A stretch of 14,546 nt of DNA from Methanosarcinales archaeon (GTDB lineage Archaea > Halobacteriota > Methanosarcinia > Methanosarcinales > Methanogasteraceae), in NCBI GenBank assembly GCA_030666765.1, contig DAOUXE010000002.1:1-14546 (forward strand). Reading direction: 5' to 3'. Positions 1 through 7,200 of the stretch are shown piece by piece. Position 1 is the stretch's first letter; every line of letters begins with the position of its first letter. A program made the translations under genes and the position numbers. The notes under the pieces were generated by a model. It was not told where the DNA came from. It worked only from the letters and a program-made list of their open reading frames with translations, and ran no database searches.

Positions 1-942
1 CCTGTAGCCGTATATCTTATTACCCTTCGAATTTGTGTACAAATATTTGTAATCATCAAGCGATATCTCCAAAAGTTCTTCCGCCTGATTGTGTTTCGCA
101 GAAGCTACAAAATTCATTTGGGACGTTACATCTTTGATATTTACTTTTGAGTTGTTACCTTTGTCAAATACCAGTACCATGTCATCAGTCGTTATTTTCA
201 GATTGGTCAACCGTTCCGTGAGTGCATCCAGCAGTTCCGGGAATATCTTAGAATCATGTCTATTCCCCTCATAGACTTCGTGCATGAAGGGCACATTGTC
301 TTCGGATACGGCTAGCCCCATACACACCTGTTTCATATGGTTCCTGTACTGTTTGCTCTTCCCGTTCTGCGGTAGTTCTTCTCCTTTTGTGATGTAGTTG
401 AACCAGTTAGTTTCATCGAGGAAAAGTATCTGGGGCGTCATACCTTTCTCAATAAGCGCCTTGCACAAGTCATCTTCGATTTTCCTGCTGGTTTCGTGGT
501 CTACGTATTTGTAGTGGTTTAAGAAGTTCTGGCAGGTAAGTCTGTGCGGAAACTTCCACAGCAAATTCAATGATGATTTATCGAACCATTTCTGCATAGC
601 ATTCTCTGATAATGCCCCATCGCACTTTCCGATGATGTTTAAAAGGAGATATTCGCCAACTGTTAAGCCCTCCATCTTCTTCTTCTTGTTGGTGTGCCGG
701 TTTACGATGTCGATGAAGTTCAGTTCCTCGGATATGGCAAGGAGCGCGGCGGTTTTCCCATATTGGAAGGATGTTAGCTTGATATGTGGCAGTTCTGCTG
801 CCCTCTCTTTCAGTTCAACGATCTTTTTCGCAGTTCCGAGATACTTTTGCCACACCTGCTTGGGCTTGCCATCAACCCTTGCCATCTCAACGGCATACCA
901 ATAGATATGACCCTTGATCTTCTTCTTTCGCAATGACACCAT
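1..942 (-). CDS. IS1634-type (IS4 superfamily) DDE transposase, N-terminal 314 residues
   Basis: This reading frame stays open from the ATG at 942 (antisense) to base 1, so only the first 314 residues are in the window. Family members are usually about 550-600 residues long. A TAA lies in frame 9 bases upstream, so this is the first possible start. Residues 1-60 form a basic N-terminal region. The first catalytic Asp is probably D176 in FLDETNW, and the second D260 in LVFDKGNNS. Between them VPFMHEVYEGNRHDSKIF matches the segment that IS1634-family transposases carry before the second Asp. The third catalytic acidic residue would lie beyond the left edge. I see no frameshift or stop, so this half looks intact. 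The region is visibly more AT-rich than the cytochrome operon, as expected for a mobile element. The family call is from recognition of motifs and was not searched. Confidence 0.85.
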   Translation of the reverse strand, partial: MVSLRKKKIKGHIYWYAVEMARVDGKPKQVWQKYLGTAKKIVELKERAAELPHIKLTSFQYGKTAALLAISEELNFIDIVNRHTNKKKKMEGLTVGEYLLLNIIGKCDGALSENAMQKWFDKSSLNLLWKFPHRLTCQNFLNHYKYVDHETSRKIEDDLCKALIEKGMTPQILFLDETNWFNYITKGEELPQNGKSKQYRNHMKQVCMGLAVSEDNVPFMHEVYEGNRHDSKIFPELLDALTERLTNLKITTDDMVLVFDKGNNSKVNIKDVTSQMNFVASAKHNQAEELLEISLDDYKYLYTNSKGNKIYGYR

Positions 943-951
943 GTGGATACA

Positions 952-1034
952 TTAGGTCATACTACTATATATAGTTATCTGCATTAATCGATATGTAGCA
1001 TGGCATTATGCTGATATCAAAAGTTAGGTCATAC
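952..1034. repeat. Direct repeat TTAGGTCATAC, two copies 72 bases apart
   Basis: TTAGGTCATAC occurs at 952-962 and again at 1024-1034, flanking the palindromic TATA box of the transposase. It could be a transposase binding site, an internal repeat of the element's end, or chance in AT-rich DNA. The far end of the element would be needed to decide. Confidence 0.4.
964..975 (-). promoter_or_regulatory. TATA box of the transposase, perfect 12-base palindrome
   Basis: ACTATATATAGT is centred about 27 bases upstream of the transposase ATG at 942. That is the standard archaeal distance from TATA box to transcription start, so the transposase mRNA is probably leaderless. No Shine-Dalgarno sequence is visible before the ATG, which agrees. 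Because the box is palindromic it could also fire rightwards, but no gene starts at the matching distance on the plus strand. Confidence 0.55.
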
Positions 1035-1163
1035 AGCTTAAGAAACGGCAACAAGTCCGATGGCTAACGGTTTTTAAGAAAAATTGGAGGCTAATTTGCG
1101 TTTCTTTGAAAGTTAAGAAAAGTCAAAACATATGGGACTATACAACCGTCTTCGTTTCGAAAT

Positions 1164-1172
1164 AACTATAAT
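1164..1172 (+). promoter_or_regulatory. Candidate TATA box of the radical SAM gene
   Basis: AACTATAAT lies about 30-38 bases upstream of the ATG at 1202, which would place the transcript start a few bases before the start codon. No Shine-Dalgarno sequence is visible between them, which fits a leaderless or near-leaderless mRNA. The rest of 943-1201 contains no coding frame I can support. Confidence 0.4.
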
Positions 1173-1201
1173 CCCTGACGCAGAAAACCCACTGATCCAC
1201 A

Positions 1202-2149
1202 ATGCAGCACATATCCGAACTTGCGCGATGTAACCTCTGCGAATGGAGGTGTGGGGTAAACCGGCTCGAAGGTGAGCGCGGCGTATGTAGGGCAGGGATG
1301 CACCCCCTAATCGCGTACACGATGCTATCAGAGACGCTTTTTAGTTACTCAGTCACCATGCTCGGATGCAATTTTAGGTGTATCTACTGCAACGCATACC
1401 GGATATCGCAGTATCCTGATGCGCAATGGTTCTACCGGGATTATGTAACGCCAGCAGTGCTTGCAGATGAAACGATATCCAAAATGACACCAGACACCGA
1501 TAAGATCGGTTTCACGGGCGGCGAGCCAACGATTCATCTTCCCTATATCGAGGAGGTGGTGCAGGCGATACGAGAGAAGGGTACGGAGATCGGTGTGGGG
1601 ATTGCGACCAATGGTTTCTGCACACCAGAGACCTTGAAACGGGTGACCGATATAGCCACATCGATCTCTTTTGAGATCAAGGCTTATGACGATGATGTTC
1701 ACCGGATGCTGACCGGCGCACCATCCGCGCCAGTGCTCCGGAATGCAAAAGTCCTTGCTACAAGTGCCAGAGAGAGCATCCGTGTATTCAGGACTGTGGT
1801 GATACCGGGTATAACCGATCGTCAGGTACTAAAGATAGCGGCATTCATCGCTGACGTCGATCCAACGATACCGTATCGATTGATCGGGTTTCGACCTAAC
1901 TTCATATTGTACTACCATCCCGGACCCAGCAGGGCTCTGATGAACGATCTGACTGAGAAATGCAAGGATATCGGCCTCACCGACGTGGCATGGTCTGGAT
2001 ACTACCCAACCGAGATGCCGGGTGGCAGCGAGACGGAGATTGCCATGCAGTATCTCAAGCGTGCTGGCTGCCCTAAATATCCGAGATCATGCGGGGAATG
2101 CGAACTTAGGGACCGGTGTCCTGCATGTCTGCTCGAACCGTGGAGATGA
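1202..2149 (+). CDS. Radical SAM protein, PflA/AmmeMemoRadiSam-like, with extra N- and C-terminal cysteine clusters
   Basis: The 315-residue protein has the radical SAM signature CxxxCxxC at C56, C60 and C63 (GCNFRCIYC), which binds the [4Fe-4S] cluster that cleaves S-adenosylmethionine. The SAM-binding GGEP motif is at 106-109. An N-terminal cysteine set (C10, C13, C17, C29) resembles that of the pyruvate-formate-lyase-activase-like and AmmeMemoRadiSam enzymes of COG1180. The last 26 residues hold a second cluster (C290, C297, C300, C306, C309), which suggests auxiliary iron-sulphur or zinc binding. A TGA lies in frame 7-9 bases upstream of the ATG, which fixes this start. The gene stands alone between the insertion sequence and a convergent gene pair. 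No glycyl-radical enzyme or other obvious substrate is adjacent, so the reaction is unknown. The family is firm and the substrate is not. Confidence 0.9.
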   Translation: MQHISELARCNLCEWRCGVNRLEGERGVCRAGMHPLIAYTMLSETLFSYSVTMLGCNFRCIYCNAYRISQYPDAQWFYRDYVTPAVLADETISKMTPDTDKIGFTGGEPTIHLPYIEEVVQAIREKGTEIGVGIATNGFCTPETLKRVTDIATSISFEIKAYDDDVHRMLTGAPSAPVLRNAKVLATSARESIRVFRTVVIPGITDRQVLKIAAFIADVDPTIPYRLIGFRPNFILYYHPGPSRALMNDLTEKCKDIGLTDVAWSGYYPTEMPGGSETEIAMQYLKRAGCPKYPRSCGECELRDRCPACLLEPWR

Positions 2150-2313
2150 ATCGGGCGGTCTTGGCGGATCTCGCGGCTTGCGATGCTCGGCGAGTAGCAG
2201 ATGATGATGCACTTGCAGAGGTGGGTGACTTCCTCCCTGCTACAAGTAGCGGGGTCTTCTGCCGCGTATCTATAAAGAAAAAAAAGAGGGGAGAGGCTTT
2301 AAGCAAACGTTGA
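2146..2313 (+). CDS. Possible small ORF overlapping the radical SAM stop codon
   Basis: A 55-residue frame begins with an ATG that overlaps the radical SAM TGA (ATGA). Its first 30 or so residues are helix-like and acidic (DARRVADDDALAEVGDF), and codon choice there resembles the neighbours. Its end becomes lysine-rich because it runs over the A-tract that serves as the terminator of the opposite strand, and it overlaps the 3' end of the minus-strand lipoprotein gene by 15 bases. It has no spaced Shine-Dalgarno sequence, and I recognise no homologue. It could be a translationally coupled small protein, a gene remnant or chance. Confidence 0.2.
   Translation: MNRAVLADLAACDARRVADDDALAEVGDFLPATSSGVFCRVSIKKKKRGEALSKR
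2274..2290 (-). terminator. T-tract terminator of the minus-strand gene pair
   Basis: On the minus strand an uninterrupted run of eight T (the A-run at 2278-2285), followed by CTTTA, begins about 13 bases after the TAA of the small lipoprotein gene. Archaeal RNA polymerase terminates at such T-tracts without a strong hairpin. No convincing stem was seen. Confidence 0.6.
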
Positions 2314-2565
2314 ATCGTTTACCTCGCCCATAGCATCGATATCGTCAAGCCCTCCGAGCATATCCTCAAGTTCCGCAAGATCGCTCTCGAAACTATCCAG
2401 TTCATACTCTGTGAGTTCATCAGTGCCGGTTGCCGCTCCCGCTGGCGTATGCAGCATCCCTGGTACGGATTCCTGCCTCCCCTCCTGCGATCTATCGACG
2501 CAGCCCGAGCAGATTGCGAGCACCAGCCCCACAAGGATGAGTGCGATCACGTATCTGGCGTTCAT
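2299..2565 (-). CDS. Small acidic secreted lipoprotein, unknown function
   Basis: The 88-residue protein starts with a hydrophobic segment (residues 4-18) followed by CSGC, so C22 is the likely lipidated cysteine. The position -3 residue is Cys instead of the usual Leu, so the lipobox is slightly atypical. The mature part is about 66 residues. After a Ser/Gln/Gly-rich linker it ends in a strongly acidic helical stretch (residues about 50-78, with repeats of the form DLAELEDMLGGLDDID). Its ATG overlaps the end of the upstream 479-residue gene by 4 bases (ATGA), so the two are translated from one message. Export and surface anchoring are inferred from the leader. I recognise no family and assign no function. 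Confidence 0.75.
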   Translation of the reverse strand: MNARYVIALILVGLVLAICSGCVDRSQEGRQESVPGMLHTPAGAATGTDELTEYELDSFESDLAELEDMLGGLDDIDAMGEVNDSTFA

Positions 2566-4001
2566 GATGCGGCCCCGTTGTCAGCAGTTTCGGATTCGGT
2601 TTCATTGCCCGGTGTATCGGTATCTCCATCCCCAACCTCATCGGTTCCTGAATCCGACTCGTCTGCCAGATCATCTGCCGGTTCGTCTTCCGCTTCATCT
2701 GCTGAGTCGTCACCTGTAGATTCGTCCCCTTCAGAAACGCTGTTGGCTATACTGATCCTATGTTTATCACGCGGCTCCTGCCAGTCGCCTGATAAGCTCA
2801 CGTCACCACCAGATCCCTTCACCTGATATGCACCATCACCGACGAGAATAGCCCGCCCAGTTCCGGTCACAGTCAGATCGACTCCTGATCCGGCCAGCAC
2901 CACCGAAACGTCACTACCCGTAATATCTGCGGTGCCATTAAATCCGTGGTACATCGTCCATCTGTCGGATTGATCCTTCACGCCATTTCCTGTGACTGTG
3001 ATCTCCATGTCGCCTGTGCGGTCGCGTACCATCAGCGTACCATGGTCACACGAAAGCACGAGATCAAGCGAGCCGATGATCCATGCGGTTCCTGACCCAT
3101 TAGCATCGAGCGATCCGGTTCCATTAAGCATCACCGCACCGCCCATGTAATCTTCAAGTGCCCGTAACTCCTTAAACATCTCCCGGAGGATGTGATTCGC
3201 CTCTCTGATGCAGCGACTGGAGTTTTGGATATACTGCCGCACCTCACTGGAATTAAGCTCATCATTAGAGATCGCTTCCTTTGCACGTTCGTAGTTCTCC
3301 TCGACGCAAACGAGTTTCTCCTTGAAATCCTCCTGATTCTCTCTCAGATCCGTGGTATCGGCACCCTCGTCCTCAAGTTCGCCGATCTTCACGTCCAGTC
3401 GGTCTGAGATGTTGTTTGCCTTCATAAGATACAGCTCAATCCGCGCAGCGAGCATATACTTTGTGCAGTGCAGAATCTCCCTGCGACTCGATCTCCATTC
3501 CATATTGATCGACCGTGCGACCGACCTGATGTCAGCCGCGGTATCAGCACTACTCACCTCTGACTGGTATCCCTCGAGACTTAGTATATAACGGTCGACG
3601 TTTTCAGACGCGTTATCCGGCACCAGAAGGCGGTTGTCCTCGGCAAACTCGATCCGTTCCTGCAGAAGCTTTAGTCTCCCGATCATCAGATCGAGCATCT
3701 GTAGAAGACGGTCTTTTGCAGCGTCTACGAGCATCTGCTGGTTTTCAGGAGTCTTATTGTTCCGGTATGTCTCCCGCGCTCTCTGTAGATTGTCTCTGTT
3801 ATCTCTTCCGGTTGCTTGCGCATCGGCAGCCATGCCTATATGTCCTGTATGGACGCTTGCAACCTGTGCCTGTCCTGTAGTTTTGTTTACTTGCGCACCG
3901 TGTGTGTGCACTTCTTCGTCGTTGTCTGCAGCTGCAATGCACGGGATACACAGGCATGTTAGCAGCAGCGAAACGATGAAGAATGTTTTTATTCGGTTCA
4001 T
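2562..4001 (-). CDS. Secreted protein with helical bundle, glycine-rich beta region and acidic tail
   Basis: The 479-residue protein has a clear signal peptide (residues 1-25, cleavage near CIAAA/D). A histidine- and glutamine-rich linker follows (30-65). Residues about 70-285 form a long helical, heptad-like region rich in Glu, Lys, Arg and Leu. Residues about 288-405 hold repeated NGTG, NGSG, TGNG, GSGV, TGTG and GSGG turns between alternating hydrophobic residues, as in a beta-helix or beta-roll. The last 60 residues are almost only Asp, Glu, Ser, Thr, Gly and Ala. No transmembrane anchor or PGF-CTERM-type end is present, so it is probably released, or held by other surface proteins. Shine-Dalgarno GAGGT lies 7 bases before the ATG. 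It forms an operon with the lipoprotein and diverges from the cytochrome operon. The family is not recognised; a cell-surface role is inference. Confidence 0.85.
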   Translation of the reverse strand: MNRIKTFFIVSLLLTCLCIPCIAAADNDEEVHTHGAQVNKTTGQAQVASVHTGHIGMAADAQATGRDNRDNLQRARETYRNNKTPENQQMLVDAAKDRLLQMLDLMIGRLKLLQERIEFAEDNRLLVPDNASENVDRYILSLEGYQSEVSSADTAADIRSVARSINMEWRSSRREILHCTKYMLAARIELYLMKANNISDRLDVKIGELEDEGADTTDLRENQEDFKEKLVCVEENYERAKEAISNDELNSSEVRQYIQNSSRCIREANHILREMFKELRALEDYMGGAVMLNGTGSLDANGSGTAWIIGSLDLVLSCDHGTLMVRDRTGDMEITVTGNGVKDQSDRWTMYHGFNGTADITGSDVSVVLAGSGVDLTVTGTGRAILVGDGAYQVKGSGGDVSLSGDWQEPRDKHRISIANSVSEGDESTGDDSADEAEDEPADDLADESDSGTDEVGDGDTDTPGNETESETADNGAAS

Positions 4002-4030
4002 GTTCTTTACCTCTGGTTGTGTTGTGTTCG

Positions 4031-4040
4031 GTTATATGTT
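4031..4040 (-). promoter_or_regulatory. TATA box of the minus-strand secreted-protein operon
   Basis: On the minus strand AACATATAAC lies 30-39 bases upstream of the ATG at 4001. A Shine-Dalgarno GAGGT (antisense of 4009-4013) sits between the two. The expected transcript start is about 10 bases before the ATG. Confidence 0.5.
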
Positions 4041-4128
4041 CTCTCAGACATTTCTGCCCAAGTCCCACTAGAAGTTGTTAGGAGATAAGCATACTTTCGA
4101 TTTTCGGACTTTTCAACTCTTTGTAATG

Positions 4129-4177
4129 CTTTATCATCCTTTATCGATCGATGTAATTCAACTTAAATCTTTATGAT
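4129..4177. promoter_or_regulatory. Helically phased CTTTAT repeats between the divergent promoters
   Basis: CTTTATC begins at 4129 and 4139, and CTTTATGAT at 4169. The spacings are 10 and 30 bases, so all three lie on one face of the helix. The second copy runs into the palindrome ATCGATCGAT (4143-4152). The cluster lies between the TATA boxes of the two divergent operons, where a shared regulator could bind. The area is AT-rich, so chance is possible. Confidence 0.25.
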
Positions 4178-4246
4178 AAGTTCTTTGATGTCACGGGTAT
4201 GTGTGATGTGGGATGAGCGGGGATGCGCACATCTTTTAACCAGCAT

Positions 4247-4256
4247 CTTTAAATTA
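4247..4256 (+). promoter_or_regulatory. TATA box of the multiheme cytochrome operon
   Basis: CTTTAAATTA lies 39-48 bases before the ATG at 4295, giving an expected transcript start near 4275-4280 and a leader of about 15-20 bases. A Shine-Dalgarno AGGA at 4285-4288 sits 6 bases before the ATG. Just upstream, at 4211-4230, is a tandem pair of similar GGATG-containing 10-mers. Confidence 0.5.
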
Positions 4257-4294
4257 TTCCAAGACAGAATATCGCTTCAGGATCAGGAATAAAG

Positions 4295-7200
4295 ATGCTC
4301 ACGAGACTGCTATTGACCGCATCGATCTGTCTGCTCATCGCGTGCACAGCGGCTGCCATGCCACCATCCGTGGGCCACACCGACAACTACACCGTAGTTC
4401 TAACGTACGGGCAGACCCCGTATCAGATCGGATATCGCGCTTCCGGAAACGTTACTGCATGGAACTGGTGGGATACCGGCGATGGCATGCAGCAGCAGAA
4501 TCTAATACTTGCAATGGTGCTTGATAAGACCGCGCACCCGGTCGATAGACTGTCCCAGCCCAGTTTCACTCTCTCACAGACTCGGTTTCACGTGGGGATG
4601 AATACGCACTCATTAAAGGCGGATGACGATGGAATCGGCAATTACAGCAACAACATGGATATCTGGCACTGGATACCTCTCGACCTTGCCCGGTGTTCCA
4701 ACTCCGAACTTACATTTTATACCTGGTACCGGATAGTTCCGGGTGACTACGGCTATGTGAAAGTCTCGACCGATGGTGGGGATACGTGGACCAAGCTTGC
4801 GAAGTACACAAAATACCAGACAGGCATGCCAGTTAAGAAGAAGATTGATCTCAGCGCTTATGATGGAGAGGATATTCTCCTTGCATTCAACTTCGTATCC
4901 GATTCAAGCGGCGTTGATGAGGGCTGGTACATCGATGATATCGAGGTCGTTGCCAGCGGCATACAGTTTTTTAAGTGGCGATTGTTCGGAAAAACAATCT
5001 TTAGGGATGGTGCAACATCGATACCTTCCACACTCGTGGTCGATGTCTCGTATCCCTCATACCACTCTACCAAAACCGAGACGATAACGCTTCAGGAGTA
5101 TTCGAAGGGACTTTACGGCGGGATATTCTACTATGCAGCCAACGAGACCTATTCCGGCCGATACAATATCCAATTCGCAAACTCGATCGATGGCACCGAT
5201 CCTGTGTCGGTCGCGACGACCTTTAACACCACGCTCTGGGGCTGTCAGGCAAGCAATTGCCACGATGCATGGTCCCCGACGAACGATCCCTCCGAAAGGA
5301 ACCCCTGCGAGGTTGTTCATCCCGACAACATCACCACATCGACCGCAACCAACTGCTTAACCGCATGTCACACGCCTTCTGCATCCCAGTTCTTGCGCGC
5401 AACGCCCGTGCATCTCCACGAGATCGTGTACGGGCATTATGGTGGCTTTGTATGCGGAGACGCGGGTTGGATCGAGATATTTGACAAACCCAATAATGCG
5501 AATGTACGGATGTACCGCGACACCTCGGTCAAGCGACCGCTTGTGCAGGGCGCATTCAACCAGTCGTCACATGCATCCGCATCCGCACCTGTTGGCTGCA
5601 TCGACTGCCACACAAAGTTTGTCCACGATAAGACTGGTAGCGTCACGTATAAGGTTGCTCCACCCACCACCTTGTATGGAACAGATATCACCTACGGCGT
5701 TCATAGTAACGTTTCGTGCGAAAAATGCCACGGCAATCTATTGTATCCAACGTTTGCCTCCGGTGTCCATTCACTTAAGGGGACGCTCAACGGTTACGTA
5801 CCCGAGTTCATGAGTTACGAGGAGAGTACCGAGACCTATATAATCGATGTGAATGACGCGTTAGACATCAACGTGGCCGTTGTGGCGGAGGATACCGATC
5901 ACGAGTTCGTCTTGTCACTTGTGGGACCGGTTAACCGCAACAATACAAAACCCACTGACTTAAACGGAAGCGATCCATGGCGCGGCACATACTTGCTTCC
6001 AAGTGTCGATGGTACCGCAGTCTTTAGGGCTGGCGGGAAGATCTGCTATCCGTACGGGGAGTACTTAAACGTCGTGACCTTTGATACGGGTCCGCCGGAG
6101 CGTGGCACGTGGATCGTCAGGATCCTTTCCCGATCGACCGGGAAATTCAATTACACGATCACATCATCCAACTACAGTATCGCACGAAAGCCAATCATTC
6201 ACATCCCCTGGAACTGTAGCGAGTGTCATCAGACAAGCCCGCCGGAGGGATGCAATGGTGCGAAGACCAATCTTACGATACCTGACTGGGACAACTATGG
6301 CCTGGCGTACACGCATACCGATATCGATGACGATGGCAGCGACGATGTAACATGCAGGGCGTGCCACAACACACTCCACGACGTCGGCATACTCAACTGT
6401 GTGGACTGCCACCAGACCCCGCCTGGCGGACACGCTTCAATCTTTTCGGATTATCGGAATACAACATATACGGACTGCCTACGCTGCCATAACGACCCGC
6501 ACGACGAACCGGAATGCGCAGCCGGTGGCGACTGTGCCGACTGCCACTTATCAAGCGGAATGAATGCAACAGGCGGACTTCCGATCATCAGCGAGTTAGG
6601 TTTCTACAAAAGTGTGCATTTCAATATCACAGGTGACTTTGATGCCTCGAACAACACCACTATTAGTATGGTCTGCTGGGGCTGCCACAACAACTATTCA
6701 GAGCAGCTTCTGGATCCGAAGCACTTCAGGATCAAACCTGACTGTGTGGACTGTCACTTCAACGAAACCCCGCTAAACATGAAATACTTCCCGAGACCGC
6801 CGCGGCAGGCAGTTGAGCACCAGCCAGAAGGTATCAACGTGACAACACCAAACGCGAACTGCACGATCTGCCACAACAAGTCGCTGGTTCAGGTTCCAGG
6901 CGTGCCACCGACTACCGAGGTTAACAACCCGAGCGCGAGAAACTTCGTCTCGCACTATGCAAGACATCGGCCGGATATCATAGTCGATGACGGCACTGCC
7001 AGCAACTGCTCGTACTGCCACCGCGATGGAGGGCACGAGTTTGGCGGCGTCTTCGCGGACAAGGGCAATGCCAATATCACACATGGAGTGGACTGCGCGG
7101 CATGTCACGGACACGGTAGGATACATGATGACGTGTTCAAGGTGCCTGAGATGGTACCGGGCGACAATAATCTCTGCTTAGGGTGCCACGACCACATTAC

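Larger units (their letters stand above)
1..1040 (-). mobile_element. Partial insertion sequence (IS1634-like), right end uncertain
   Basis: The transposase at 942-1 implies an insertion sequence whose promoter-side end lies somewhere between about 976 and 1100. The other end is outside the window, so neither the terminal inverted repeats nor a target duplication can be verified. An 11-base direct repeat (952-962 and 1024-1034) lies in the likely terminal region, and an imperfect inverted repeat around 1037-1080 lies just beyond. The end coordinate given here is an estimate. Confidence 0.5.

Noticed and set aside
632..904. A 90-codon plus-strand frame opposite the transposase
   Set aside because: It is antisense to a well-conserved transposase frame, and its product is Phe/Ser-rich with no recognisable motif.
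2106..2306. A minus-strand frame in the gap after the lipoprotein gene
   Set aside because: It starts over the terminator T-tract and gives a low-complexity Ala/Ser-rich peptide with no Shine-Dalgarno.
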